NCBI RefSeq assembly: GCF_003243515.1
Contig: NZ_QFRA01000007.1
Coordinates: forward strand, 10,110-74,109
Origin: Corynebacterium kroppenstedtii
Lineage (GTDB): Bacteria; Actinomycetota; Actinomycetes; Mycobacteriales; Mycobacteriaceae
Reading direction: 5' to 3'
Length of the DNA: 64,000 bases
Below the pieces are notes generated by a model. That model saw only the letters and a list, made by a program, of their open reading frames with translations. It was not told the DNA's origin and did not search any database. The translations under genes were made by a program, and so were the position numbers. Positions 27,100-36,407 of this stretch are shown in pieces (within the stretch, counting starts at the first letter, position 1; each line of letters begins with the position of its first letter).

Positions 27100-28206
27100 A
27101 TGAACAATGAGTTGCCTTGGGTCGTTTCCGTTCAGGAACTGCAAAAGCTCCAGCACGACTCCGCGGCCCACGAAAATCAGCGAAAAGCCCAACGAGAGGC
27201 CGCTCGTCGGAAATCAGAATGGATCCAGCGTGCCTTGGCACATCCAGATGACCTCTCCGAAGCAGAGCGCCGTCGTCTCGAGGAATATCTCCGCGAAGAG
27301 GAAGAGGCTAAGGATCTATACCGATCGCAACCGTTGGCCTCATGCCCCGTCGTTGTTGCCGATGTGAGGTGGTACCTGGATGGACGTTCAGGATATGACG
27401 CGTACAAGAAGGGTCACATCCCAAACTCGGTCTTCATCGATTTAGATAGCATGCTCGCCGGACCGGCTTCGAAAGAAGACGGAAGGCACCCACTGCCCTT
27501 GGAGGAGAGTTTTGCTGCAGCCATGGAAGTCAGTGGAATCGCGGATGACACCGTGGTTGTCGCTTACGACGACGCAGGCGGAGCATCTGCGTCGAGGTTA
27601 GTCTGGCTCCTGCGTGCCAGTGGACATCGAGCCGCTGTCATGGACGGAGGTCTCAACGCATGGATCCAGTATTGTGAACAGGCGCATAACACCGACGAGA
27701 ACGGGCAGGGGAGCGGACAGTTGGCTGAACACTTCCTTGATGACGGTGACGATGTGACCGAGCCTGAGGAAGCGGGAGCTTTTACCGCAGAGCCTTTCAA
27801 CGCCGAATGGCTTGTCTCTATCGATGACGCGGCATCGGCCGCGGGTGAGGGAGTCGTCATTGATGCTCGCGCGCCAGAACGCTACCGAGGGGATAATGAA
27901 CCGATCGATAGTCGCGCTGGGCATATTCCAGGAGCTCTCAACTTTTTCCACGGTGATTTCGTTGACGATAAAGGGTATTTCCTTGACCCAGACCAGATTG
28001 TGTCCCGTCTGAATGATGCTGGCGTCGAGAAGCAGGAGGGACAATCGTTGGCGGAATCACCCATTGTGTACTGCGGATCTGGAGTCACCGCCACTCATGA
28101 GATCGTGGCCTTGGCTCATGCGGGAATTCAGGCTCGGTTATATCCCGGATCGTGGTCGCAGTACTCGGCAACCGATCGGCCGATCGTCCAGGGGGCTGCG
28201 CGGTAA
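27100..28206 (+). CDS. Two-domain rhodanese-type sulfurtransferase
   Basis: A 368-residue thiosulfate or 3-mercaptopyruvate sulfurtransferase. The first, non-catalytic rhodanese domain runs about 84–195 (VVADVRWYL…GHIPNSVFIDLD). The second runs about 232–362 (VVIDARAPERYRG…AGHIPGALNF) and carries the active-site loop CGSGVTA with its Cys. Unlike the usual form, the conserved N-terminus (VSVQEL) is separated from DVRWYL by about 60 highly charged Glu/Arg/Lys residues (about 18–77), predicted to be helical or coiled coil. Its position upstream of polA is not the usual one for this enzyme. It may act in cyanide detoxification or cysteine sulfur metabolism. Confidence 0.9.
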   Translation: MNNELPWVVSVQELQKLQHDSAAHENQRKAQREAARRKSEWIQRALAHPDDLSEAERRRLEEYLREEEEAKDLYRSQPLASCPVVVADVRWYLDGRSGYDAYKKGHIPNSVFIDLDSMLAGPASKEDGRHPLPLEESFAAAMEVSGIADDTVVVAYDDAGGASASRLVWLLRASGHRAAVMDGGLNAWIQYCEQAHNTDENGQGSGQLAEHFLDDGDDVTEPEEAGAFTAEPFNAEWLVSIDDAASAAGEGVVIDARAPERYRGDNEPIDSRAGHIPGALNFFHGDFVDDKGYFLDPDQIVSRLNDAGVEKQEGQSLAESPIVYCGSGVTATHEIVALAHAGIQARLYPGSWSQYSATDRPIVQGAAR

Positions 28207-28230
28207 GGACCTACGCGTACGTCGTCGCAT

Positions 28231-28250
28231 GTAAAACCGCCGTGTTTTAC
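28231..28250 (+). repeat. Inverted repeat upstream of polA
   Basis: GTAAAAC-N6-GTTTTAC between the sulfurtransferase stop and polA. It could be a weak terminator for the first gene (it is followed by GTCGTATTTT) or an operator. I see no decisive feature. Confidence 0.4.
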
Positions 28251-28315
28251 GTCGTATTTTAAGAAGAATAACCACCGACCAGCCAGAGAAAATAAGAGCG
28301 AAGGAGTCCTAGTTC

Positions 28316-31093
28316 ATGGTGTCTACCAACGAGGTTGAGGATACAAAGAAGAAGTTGCTTCTTCTCGACGGCCACTCTCTGGCTTTCCGCGCCTTTTACG
28401 CGTTACCGGCCGACAAATTTACTGATTCGTCAGGTCAGCATACGAACGCTGTATATGGTTTTATATCCATGCTGGTGACCCTTCTCGAACAAGAGAAGCC
28501 GACCCATATCGCTGCAGCTTTTGACCTGGCTGGTCCCACTTTTAGGTCTGAAAAATTCACTGACTATAAAGCCCAACGCCCGGAAACACCTCCAGAATTT
28601 AAAGGGCAAATTGAGCTCATTCGCCAGGCATTAGAAACGTTTGGAATCACCACCGTCGATTACAAACGATACGAAGCCGATGACGTCATTGCGACGCTCG
28701 CCACCCAGGGCCACGAGCAGGGCTTTGATACCTATATCTGCACCGGCGACAGGGATTCACTACAACTCGTTACCGATGACGTGACCGTGCTGTACACGCT
28801 CCGCGGAGTCAGTAATCTCGCTCGGTTCACTCCCGGCGCTGTGGAAGAAAAGTACGGGGTGACCCCGACACAATATCCGGACCTTGCAGCTTTACGGGGC
28901 GACACCTCTGACAATATGCCAGGAGTACCCGGGGTAGGGCCTAAAACCGCCCAGAAATGGATAAATAAGTACGGGTCACTTAATAACTTAATTGACAATA
29001 TCGACGACATCGGCGGAAAAGTCGGTGATGCACTTCGGCGGGATATTGACACTGTGATTCAAGCCCGCGAGCTGACCGAAATGGTCCGTGACCTCCCCAT
29101 TAAGTGCAGCCCCGAGGACTGCGAAATCCGCCCGTCAGCAAGAAATGACGTGAACGACTTCTTCGATGACGTTCAGTTCGGGATGAACCTCCGAGAGAGG
29201 GTTTTTTCCGTCATTCCGACGCAAGGCGGTTCGTCGGACGCCGGCAACCATCGTGAGCGCGTGTCTTATGAACGCGTAGGCCTGCAGAAAGGGGAGGTCG
29301 GTCACTGGTTAGAGGAAGCTACTGATCACAACCCCGCGGGGGTCGCAGCGCTGGGAAGTAAACTCCCATCTTCGCCGAGCATGAAGGCTCTAGCGATCAC
29401 GCAGGGTAAACAAACGGCGATCATCAACATGAGTCGGACGACGGATGATGACCGCGACGCGTTGAAGGAATGGCTTCAGGATCCCCAGCGTCCGATCGTG
29501 GTACATGATGGTAAGGGACTTCTCCACATGTTGAGTAGCGAGGGGTTGACCGCTACAAACATTGAGCACGACACGAGGCTCGCCTCGTACTTAATCCATC
29601 CTGACTCCGGGAGCTTCGATCTGGAGAGCGTCGTACGACGCCGTCTTGGGCGGGATCTCTACGACAGCGACGTTGTGTCATGGGAGGAAGAACACCGTTC
29701 TGGGCGTCAAATGTCGTTAGAAGTGGGGGATCTGTCATCGGGCGGTGAGGACGACCGGTCGGTTACCGGGGTTCCGTGGCCTGAGTGGGTCAAATTGGCT
29801 GACCACGCGGAAGCACCTCTTGAGCTTGCCGCTGAACTGGCGAAGAAGCTCGATGAGGCGGGTTTGTACTCAATTTACGAAAACCTTGAAATCCCGCTTG
29901 TCTCGATCTTGTTCGGCATGGAGCGCGCCGGAATCAAGGTAAACAGGGAGCGCATGACGGCGTTGAGGGATTCAACGGCCGAAAAATTGGCCAAAGAAGT
30001 TGAGGAAGCCCGTGCTCTTGTCGACATGCCTAAATTGAATCTAGGAAGTCCGAAACAATTACAAGAGGTCCTCTTCGATAAACTGGAACTTCCTAAGACA
30101 AAGAAAACAAAGACGGGATATTCGACTGCAGCTAAAGCCATCGAACGATTAGCTGAGAAGCATCCGCACCCGTTCCTCGACCATCTTCTGGCGCATAGGG
30201 AATATCAAAAAAGGGTCAGCACTCTTGATGGGTTAATTAAAGCGATCGCTTCAGACGGGCGTATTCACACGACTTTCAACCAAACTGCGACTGCCACGGG
30301 GCGTTTGTCCTCGACAGACCCTAATCTTCAGAATATTCCGGTCCGCACGGAGGAGGGGCGGCAAATACGTGCGGCCTTTGTCCCAGGTGAAGGGTATGAA
30401 GCGTTATTAACTGCAGACTATTCGCAGATCGAAATGCGTGTTATGACGCATCTCTCGCAGGATCGAGGCCTCATTGAGGCTTATCGCAGCGGTGAAGACC
30501 TGCACAATTTCGTCGGTTCGCAGGTTTTTGATGTGCCGGTCAACGAGGTAACCCCTGAGTTACGACGGCGAGTCAAAGCGTTGAGCTATGGCCTTGTCTA
30601 TGGACTGTCGGAATATGGCCTCTCACAGCAGCTGGATATTTCTGTAAGAGAGGCGAAGAAAATTATGGTTAAGTATTTTGAACGGTTCGGCGGTGTGCGG
30701 CGCTATCTGAATGAAGTTGTCGATCGCGCACGGAAAGATGAGTATACGTCGACCATGCTCGGGAGAAGGCGCTATTTGCCAGACCTCGCCAGCATGAATC
30801 GGCAGGCGAGAGAGAATGCCAAACGCGCAGCTCTGAACGCCCCGATTCAAGGTACCGCGGCAGACATTATTAAGGTCGCGATGATCCGAGTCGATGCTGC
30901 GTTGAAACAAGAAAAATTGGCATCACGGGTGCTACTTCAGGTTCACGATGAGCTCGACGTCGAGGTCGCGAATGGTGAGCTTGAGCAGGTGAGAGGCATT
31001 ATTCAGAGAGAAATGGATGAGGCTATCGAACTTGCTGTCCCGCTCGAGGTTGGAATGGCAGTCGGTGTCGATTGGAATGAAGCAGGCCATTAG
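28316..31093 (+). CDS. polA: DNA polymerase I
   Basis: A 925-residue polymerase for Okazaki-fragment processing and repair synthesis. The N-terminal 5'-3' nuclease domain (about 12–300) has LLLDGHSLAFRAFYALP, YEADDVIATLA, TGDRDSLQLV and GDTSDNMPGVPGVGPKTA. The middle domain (about 310–520) lacks a clear proofreading Asp-x-Glu signature, as in mycobacterial PolA. The C-terminal polymerase domain has TGRLSSTDPNLQNIPVR, motif A DYSQIEMRV, motif B RRVKALSYGLVYG and motif C QVHDELDVEV. Start ATG 28316 is preceded by GAAGGAG. Confidence 0.97.
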   Translation: MVSTNEVEDTKKKLLLLDGHSLAFRAFYALPADKFTDSSGQHTNAVYGFISMLVTLLEQEKPTHIAAAFDLAGPTFRSEKFTDYKAQRPETPPEFKGQIELIRQALETFGITTVDYKRYEADDVIATLATQGHEQGFDTYICTGDRDSLQLVTDDVTVLYTLRGVSNLARFTPGAVEEKYGVTPTQYPDLAALRGDTSDNMPGVPGVGPKTAQKWINKYGSLNNLIDNIDDIGGKVGDALRRDIDTVIQARELTEMVRDLPIKCSPEDCEIRPSARNDVNDFFDDVQFGMNLRERVFSVIPTQGGSSDAGNHRERVSYERVGLQKGEVGHWLEEATDHNPAGVAALGSKLPSSPSMKALAITQGKQTAIINMSRTTDDDRDALKEWLQDPQRPIVVHDGKGLLHMLSSEGLTATNIEHDTRLASYLIHPDSGSFDLESVVRRRLGRDLYDSDVVSWEEEHRSGRQMSLEVGDLSSGGEDDRSVTGVPWPEWVKLADHAEAPLELAAELAKKLDEAGLYSIYENLEIPLVSILFGMERAGIKVNRERMTALRDSTAEKLAKEVEEARALVDMPKLNLGSPKQLQEVLFDKLELPKTKKTKTGYSTAAKAIERLAEKHPHPFLDHLLAHREYQKRVSTLDGLIKAIASDGRIHTTFNQTATATGRLSSTDPNLQNIPVRTEEGRQIRAAFVPGEGYEALLTADYSQIEMRVMTHLSQDRGLIEAYRSGEDLHNFVGSQVFDVPVNEVTPELRRRVKALSYGLVYGLSEYGLSQQLDISVREAKKIMVKYFERFGGVRRYLNEVVDRARKDEYTSTMLGRRRYLPDLASMNRQARENAKRAALNAPIQGTAADIIKVAMIRVDAALKQEKLASRVLLQVHDELDVEVANGELEQVRGIIQREMDEAIELAVPLEVGMAVGVDWNEAGH

Positions 31094-31191
31094 CAGCCTT
31101 CCACCAGCGGAAAGTTTGCCAGTGCAGGGAAAATGAGATAAATTTTAGGACGCGCGTGTGTCCGCCTCTTATTTCCCTTTTCTTATCGACG

Positions 31192-31220
31192 TTGACTCGG
31201 TTGTATATGGTCGCGATATT
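31192..31220 (+). promoter_or_regulatory. Promoter of rpsA
   Basis: TTGACT (31192–31197), 17-base spacer, GATATT (31215–31220). It would give a leader of about 155 bases. Confidence 0.5.
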
Positions 31221-31290
31221 CCAGCTGGCGGCCATGATACGGCCACGGGAACACACTGCCGGTAGGAGAAGTCAAGAGGTTAATCATCTG

Positions 31291-31319
31291 AAGAGCCTTC
31301 GCGAAACGGAATGGCTCTT
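31291..31319 (+). promoter_or_regulatory. Hairpin in the rpsA leader
   Basis: AAGAGCC (31291–31297) pairs with GGCTCTT (31313–31319). Only two or three T residues follow, so a regulatory hairpin or weak attenuator is as likely as a terminator for polA. The 291-base gap between polA and rpsA holds only this and the promoter. Confidence 0.5.
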
Positions 31320-31384
31320 TGCATGTGTGACGCGTTCGTTCCTGTCCGTTTTTCGATTACAATCCGTTTCGGAGCACTTAACAT

Positions 31385-32851
31385 ATGCCCACTTCTACAA
31401 CCCCTCAGGTAGCCGTCAATGACATTGGCTCCACTGAGGATTTCCTCGCTGCCATCGACTCCACCATCAAGTACTTCAACGATGGTGACATCGTCGAGGG
31501 TACTGTGGTCAAAATTGATCACGATGAGGTTCTTCTTGATATTGGATACAAGACGGAAGGTGTCATTCCTTCACGTGAGCTGTCCATCAAGCACGAAATC
31601 GACCCCAACGAAGTAGTTGAGGTCGGCGACGAGATCGACGCTCTCGTTCTCACCAAAGAGGACAAAGAAGGTCGTCTGATCCTGTCGAAGAAGCGTGCAC
31701 AATACGAGCGCGCTTGGGGCACCATCGAAGAACTTAAAGAGAAGGATGAGCCCGTCACCGGCACCGTTATTGAGGTCGTTAAGGGCGGCTTAATTCTCGA
31801 TATCGGTCTTCGTGGGTTCCTCCCCGCTTCCTTGGTTGAGATGCGTCGCGTGCGTGATCTTCAGCCTTACATCGGCCAAGAGCTGGAAGCGAAGATCATC
31901 GAGCTCGACAAGCACCGCAACAACGTTGTGCTCTCCCGTCGTGCATGGCTCGAGCAGACCCAGTCCGAGGTTCGCTCCGAGTTCCTGCACCAGCTCCAGA
32001 AGGGTCAGGTCCGCAAGGGCGTCGTTTCCTCGATCGTCAACTTCGGTGCATTCGTCGATCTTGGCGGCGTAGACGGTCTGGTTCACGTCTCCGAGCTGTC
32101 CTGGAAGCACATCGACCACCCGTCCGAGGTTGTCGCTGTTGGCGACGAGGTCACCGTCGAGGTCCTCGATGTCGACATGGATCGCGAGCGTGTCTCCCTG
32201 TCGCTCAAGGCCACCCAGGAAGATCCGTGGCGAGTCTTCGCCCGCACCCACGCCATTGGCCAGATTGTTCCCGGTAAGGTCACCAAGCTGGTTCCGTTCG
32301 GCGCGTTCGTTCGCGTTGAAGAAGGCATCGAGGGTCTGGTCCACATCTCCGAGCTGGCAGAACGCCACGTGGAAGTTCCGGATCAGGTCGTCAACGTCGG
32401 CGAAGAAGTCATGGTCAAGGTCATCGACATCGACCTCGAGCGTCGCCGTATTTCCCTCTCCCTCAAGCAGGCCGACGAGGACTACACCGAAGAGTTCGAT
32501 CCGTCGAAGTACGGAATGGCCGACTCTTACGACGAGCAGGGGAACTACATCTTCCCCGAGGGCTTCGATCCCGAGACCAACGAATGGCTCGAAGGGTTCG
32601 AAGAGCAGCGGGCCGAGTGGGAAGCTCGGTACGCAGAGTCGGAGCGTCGTCACGAGATGCACACCGCCCAGATCGAGCGTCACCGTGCCGGTGCCGCAGA
32701 GGCAAAGGAAGCCGCAGCCTCGGGTTACTCCTCCGAGTCTGAGGGTGACTCCGCTCCAGCTGAGCAGAGCGCCTCAGACGACTCCGGTTCCTTGGCTTCT
32801 GATGAGCAGCTTGCTAAGTTGCGCGAGAAGCTCGCCGGTGGCGAAAACTAG
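31385..32851 (+). CDS. rpsA: 30S ribosomal protein S1
   Basis: A 488-residue S1 with four S1 RNA-binding repeats (about 36–105, 123–188, 209–277, 294–363). Examples are VVKIDHDEVLLDIGYKTEG and SIVNFGAFVDLGGVDGLVHVSELSW, the latter being the best conserved third repeat. It then has an acidic, Glu/Ser-rich tail of about 110 residues, as in actinobacterial S1. It binds mRNA for translation initiation. Gene order polA–rpsA–(insert)–coaE follows the mycobacterial order. Strongly biased codon use matches a highly expressed gene. Confidence 0.97.
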   Translation: MPTSTTPQVAVNDIGSTEDFLAAIDSTIKYFNDGDIVEGTVVKIDHDEVLLDIGYKTEGVIPSRELSIKHEIDPNEVVEVGDEIDALVLTKEDKEGRLILSKKRAQYERAWGTIEELKEKDEPVTGTVIEVVKGGLILDIGLRGFLPASLVEMRRVRDLQPYIGQELEAKIIELDKHRNNVVLSRRAWLEQTQSEVRSEFLHQLQKGQVRKGVVSSIVNFGAFVDLGGVDGLVHVSELSWKHIDHPSEVVAVGDEVTVEVLDVDMDRERVSLSLKATQEDPWRVFARTHAIGQIVPGKVTKLVPFGAFVRVEEGIEGLVHISELAERHVEVPDQVVNVGEEVMVKVIDIDLERRRISLSLKQADEDYTEEFDPSKYGMADSYDEQGNYIFPEGFDPETNEWLEGFEEQRAEWEARYAESERRHEMHTAQIERHRAGAAEAKEAAASGYSSESEGDSAPAEQSASDDSGSLASDEQLAKLREKLAGGEN

Positions 32852-32930
32852 TTCCGGATTGATAACACGTTCGGACTAAAAACAGGCTGTTAAACCCAGC
32901 TTCACAACCACAGACTCGTTGTTGTGGTTC

Positions 32931-32963
32931 TTCCCCCTATCCCGTGTGGGTAGGGGGATTTTT
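32931..32963 (+). terminator. Terminator after rpsA
   Basis: CCCCCTA (32933–32939) pairs with TAGGGGG (32951–32957), followed by ATTTTTG. An upstream hairpin AACCACA/TGTGGTT (about 32907–32929) adds to it. Confidence 0.85.
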
Positions 32964-33020
32964 GTCGTCGGTGGTCATTATCAAGCCCGATAGTGTGGTT
33001 TGTAACTAATAGCCACAATT

Positions 33021-33036
33021 TGTGGCGAGCCTCACA
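33021..33036 (+). promoter_or_regulatory. GlxR/Crp-like operator upstream of the PTS gene
   Basis: TGTGGCGAGCCTCACA fits the TGTG-N7-TCACA half-site arrangement of corynebacterial GlxR sites. A second palindrome, GCCACA-ATT-TGTGGC (33012–33026), overlaps it. The site lies about 12 bases upstream of the likely −35. Confidence 0.55.
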
Positions 33037-33047
33037 AAGAATCGCTA

Positions 33048-33077
33048 TTAAACCAAGCATATAGGGGGTACGATAAT
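33048..33077 (+). promoter_or_regulatory. Promoter of the PTS gene
   Basis: TTAAAC (33048–33053), 18-base spacer, GATAAT (33072–33077). Transcription would begin near 33084, about 46 bases before the ATG. Confidence 0.45.
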
Positions 33078-33129
33078 CTCGGACACAGTCCGAACAGACA
33101 TAATCGGACATAAATGCGAAAGGATTGTG

Positions 33130-35241
33130 ATGGCTTCGCAAACCGAAACCACCTCACGGTTCATCCTGGATAATATCGGTGGGGCGGATAACATAGCGTC
33201 AGTGACGCACTGTGCGACTCGCTTGCGGTTCCAGTTGAATGATCGGTCACAAGCGAATACAGAAGCCCTGGACGAGAATGGATCAGTACTAGGTGTTGTT
33301 CCTCAGGGGGACAACGGGCTGCAGGTCGTCATGGGGGGTGCGGTCGCCAATTATTTCCAGGAGTTGATCAAGCTCCCGGGGGTTGCGGAAAGTGCTGAGG
33401 GCGGCGGCAATCGGCAAAAATCCTCCAAGAAAGAATACGGAGGAGTCCGCGGAAAGTTTGGCTGGGTCGACTACGCATTCGAGTTCCTCTCTGACACGTT
33501 CCGGCCAATTCTGTGGGCTCTCCTCGGTGCTTCACTGATCATCACGATTCTCGTCCTCCTCGACACGATGGGGATCCAGGATTTCCGTGCAGAGAATCGA
33601 CCGCCGACGTACCAGTTCATGCACGCCATGTACCAGTCGGTGTTCTACTTCCTGCCGATCATGGTGGGCGCAACAGCTGGTCGGAAACTAGGCGCTAACG
33701 AATGGGTTGGCGCAGCTATTCCCGCTGCCCTCATGAGCCCAGAGTTCATGAGTCTAGGTAACCGCGAAGACGTCGTTCACGTCTTTGGCCTTCCGATGGT
33801 GTTGAACGAATACAGCGGTCAGGTTTTCCCGCCGTTGATCGCGGCCATCGCGTTGTACTGGGTTGAAAAAGGTCTGAAGAAGGTCATCCCTGAAGCGGTC
33901 CAGATGGTGTTCGTGCCGTTCTTCTCGCTGATCATTTTGATCCCAGCCACAGCATTCTTGCTTGGTCCCTTCGGTATCGGCCTGGGTAACGGTATTTCAA
34001 ACGCTCTTAAAGCCATTAATGACTTTTCGCCGTTTATTCTGTCCGTCGTCGTTCCGCTGTTGTACCCGTTCATTGTGCCCCTTGGATTGCACTGGCCGCT
34101 GAACGCCGTCATGATTCAGAACATCAACTCCCTCGGCTACGACTTCATCCAAGGCCCCATGGGTGCCTGGAACTTCGCGTGCTTCGGGTTGGTTGCGGGC
34201 GTTCTCTACCGTTCGTTCCGTGAACGCAATAAGGCCATGAAACAGGTCTCGCTTGGTGCTTTGATGGCTGGTCTTCTTGGTGGAATTTCCGAACCGTCGT
34301 TGTACGGTATTGTTCTTCGATTCAAGAAGACGTATCCGCGGTTACTCGCTGGCTGTTTTACAGGCGGCGTGGTCATGGGCATCTTCAACATCAAAGCCAA
34401 CGCCTTCGTCTTCACCTCGATCTTGACGATCCCGGCATTCCAACCCTGGCTCGGATACACTATTGGTATCGCCGTGGCGTTCTTTACCTCATTCTTCCTG
34501 GTTGTCTTCTTCGACTACCGCTCAAAGGAAGAGAAGGAAGAAGTTCGGGCAAAGATTGCCGCTGATGAAGAAGCAGACAATGCGGCAGCTGCTAACCAGA
34601 CCGAGGGAGCTTCGGCTTCGTCTGCAGCATCTTCTGTTCCAGCCGGGGCCGCGGCAGGATCCGAAACTCAGACTGAGTCATCGCAGGCCCAAGCGACGTC
34701 GACTACGACGAAGAAGAAGCGCCCAGTTCTCACGGAAACCTCAGTACTGGTTGCTCCTCTCGATGGAGCCATTGTGCCCTTGAAGGATGTACCCGATCCC
34801 GCTTTCGCAGCTGGAGCAGTAGGCCACGGGGTCGCTATTGAGCCATCAGGCGATACCATTTATAGCCCCGGCGACGGAAGGATCCTCGCTGTCCAAGGAC
34901 ACGCGATTGGCGTCAAACTCGACCTCGGTGTGGATCTCCTCGTTCACGTCGGTGTCGATACGGTCGAGATGAAAGGCGAAGGCTTCGAGTCATTCGTTAA
35001 GCGCGGCGACCGCGTATCGGCCGGACAAAAGCTCATGACCTTCGACAAAGAAAAGATTGCGAAGGCCGGTCACCCAGATGTCACCCCGGTTCTCATCACG
35101 AACTGGAAGAGGATAGGCGGAATCGTCACGATTGCCACTGGCGAGATTTCGCATGGGGAAGACCTCTTGAACCTGGTGCCAAAAGAAAGCACACAGGACA
35201 AGGAATCTCAGGGAAGTAAAAACCAAGACGTGAAAGCGTAA
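33130..35241 (+). CDS. PTS EIIBCA permease, glucose/sucrose/beta-glucoside superfamily
   Basis: A 703-residue phosphotransferase permease. Domain order is EIIB (about 5–85, phosphorylated Cys28 in THCATRLRF), EIIC (about 110–470, about ten membrane segments, GGISEPSLYGIVLR), an Ala/Glu/Ser-rich linker, and EIIA (about 555–690, active His606 in LLVHVGVDTV). BglF and PtsS of C. glutamicum have this layout. The sugar (sucrose, beta-glucoside or other) cannot be read from sequence. No hydrolase, antiterminator or HPr gene lies beside it. ATG 33130 gives proper spacing to AAAGGA; GTG 33127 is possible. It interrupts the ancestral rpsA–coaE neighbourhood. Confidence 0.92.
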   Translation: MASQTETTSRFILDNIGGADNIASVTHCATRLRFQLNDRSQANTEALDENGSVLGVVPQGDNGLQVVMGGAVANYFQELIKLPGVAESAEGGGNRQKSSKKEYGGVRGKFGWVDYAFEFLSDTFRPILWALLGASLIITILVLLDTMGIQDFRAENRPPTYQFMHAMYQSVFYFLPIMVGATAGRKLGANEWVGAAIPAALMSPEFMSLGNREDVVHVFGLPMVLNEYSGQVFPPLIAAIALYWVEKGLKKVIPEAVQMVFVPFFSLIILIPATAFLLGPFGIGLGNGISNALKAINDFSPFILSVVVPLLYPFIVPLGLHWPLNAVMIQNINSLGYDFIQGPMGAWNFACFGLVAGVLYRSFRERNKAMKQVSLGALMAGLLGGISEPSLYGIVLRFKKTYPRLLAGCFTGGVVMGIFNIKANAFVFTSILTIPAFQPWLGYTIGIAVAFFTSFFLVVFFDYRSKEEKEEVRAKIAADEEADNAAAANQTEGASASSAASSVPAGAAAGSETQTESSQAQATSTTTKKKRPVLTETSVLVAPLDGAIVPLKDVPDPAFAAGAVGHGVAIEPSGDTIYSPGDGRILAVQGHAIGVKLDLGVDLLVHVGVDTVEMKGEGFESFVKRGDRVSAGQKLMTFDKEKIAKAGHPDVTPVLITNWKRIGGIVTIATGEISHGEDLLNLVPKESTQDKESQGSKNQDVKA

Positions 35242-35286
35242 GCCGCCCTCGCGGACCACCACGTTTCGCGTATTGAGATAGATAAC

Positions 35287-35343
35287 CCCCGGCATAGGAT
35301 GTCCACGATCTAGTCGATTGTGGAATCCTGCCGGGATTCTTTG
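35287..35343. terminator. Terminator between the convergent PTS and htdX genes
   Basis: A long hairpin. CCCGGCATAGGA pairs with TCCTGCCGGG (bulge), with an inner stem TCCACGAT/ATTGTGGA, followed by ATTCTTTG. The genes converge here. Confidence 0.7.
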
Positions 35344-35371
35344 CGTGTGCCGCCGTTACAAGACGGACCGC

Positions 35372-36406
35372 TTAGATTTCTGACAATTGAGCAGTCACAT
35401 TGATCTTCGACGAATCCTTCGCACTGCAATAGCGCAAATCCCATGAAAGCCCGTTTGAGTCGCGTTGCGGATGGCGGTAGGAATATGCCGCCAGGACGGC
35501 GGGAAGGATGATCGGCTTACCGAACTCCACGGTGTAGCGCGCCCGAGTAGGGATCTCGTCCTCGACGACGCTCAATAGTGAAGCAGCGCTCCACATCCCA
35601 TGAGCAATGGTCGCCGGGAAGCCGAACGCCTTGGCCCCCAACCTGGAGACGTGAATCGGGTTTTTATCGCCCGAAACATTGGCGTAGTTCTTAATGTCCG
35701 AGGCCGACACTCGAATGATCGCCGTCGGGTCCTCAGGAAGATCAACGCTCATTCGTGAATAGTTGTCATCAGGGAGTTGCCCCTCGGGAGCTTTGCCCTT
35801 CGACAGCATGGTTGATCGTTGCCGCCAGACCACGTCGTCGGGTCCCGACGAGCGACGCACCTCGGTGATGATGTCTATCAACAAACCTTGGCGGTGACGT
35901 CGCAACGATTCCGTGTACACCGCCACATCGATGTTGTCGGTCACTGTGATGGGGGAATGCTGCTCGATGAGGTTGCGTATATGAATAGTCCCGACTGCCG
36001 GAAATGGAAAATCCGGCGAGTTCATTGCGCTCATCACGAGAGGAAATGTCACCGCATACGGATATGTCAGCGGCACGTCGTTGCTGATACGAAGGCCGCA
36101 CGCAGCGCAGTATTCAGCAAGGTTCGTGGAATCGATCGTGACCCCATTGACGCGATACTCATGGGACGGGGCGGTGGCCGCCGAAGGCTTGCCACTCGAC
36201 GAACGTTTTGAAAGGAACGGGACGCTGGGAAGAAGTCCGCGCAATGCTCGTCGGTACTCATCCCCAAGCGATGGGATTCTGTCGAGCTCAACAATGGCTT
36301 TCTCTCTCGGAGAATCATTGTCGACGCCGTCAGTGGTCCCTGCCGACTGGGGCGCGGTGCTGGGCGTCGTTCCGGTGGAGGTTCCGTTACTAGATGATGC
36401 GTTCAC
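35372..36406 (-). CDS. htdX: MaoC-like (3R)-hydroxyacyl dehydratase (HtdX type)
   Basis: A 344-residue hotdog-fold protein. The C-terminal hydratase-2 motif reads ASDIKNYANVSGDKNPIHVSRLGAKAFGFPATIAHGMW, with catalytic Asp and His in the D-x-N-P-I-H arrangement. The N-terminal half is a second, degenerate hotdog. It dehydrates 3-hydroxyacyl thioesters. The gene starts one base after the fabG4 stop (GTG 36406), so the two are coupled. The pair matches Rv0241c–Rv0242c of M. tuberculosis. The frame is open upstream to 36520, but that part lies inside fabG4 and is not protein-like. Confidence 0.88.
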   Translation of the reverse strand: MNASSSNGTSTGTTPSTAPQSAGTTDGVDNDSPREKAIVELDRIPSLGDEYRRALRGLLPSVPFLSKRSSSGKPSAATAPSHEYRVNGVTIDSTNLAEYCAACGLRISNDVPLTYPYAVTFPLVMSAMNSPDFPFPAVGTIHIRNLIEQHSPITVTDNIDVAVYTESLRRHRQGLLIDIITEVRRSSGPDDVVWRQRSTMLSKGKAPEGQLPDDNYSRMSVDLPEDPTAIIRVSASDIKNYANVSGDKNPIHVSRLGAKAFGFPATIAHGMWSAASLLSVVEDEIPTRARYTVEFGKPIILPAVLAAYSYRHPQRDSNGLSWDLRYCSAKDSSKINVTAQLSEI

Positions 36407-36407
36407 G

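Noticed and set aside
31790..32683. Open frame of 297 codons on the minus strand opposite rpsA
   Set aside because: It mirrors the biased codons of the S1 gene and reads as Leu/Asp/Val-rich repeats. It is a shadow.
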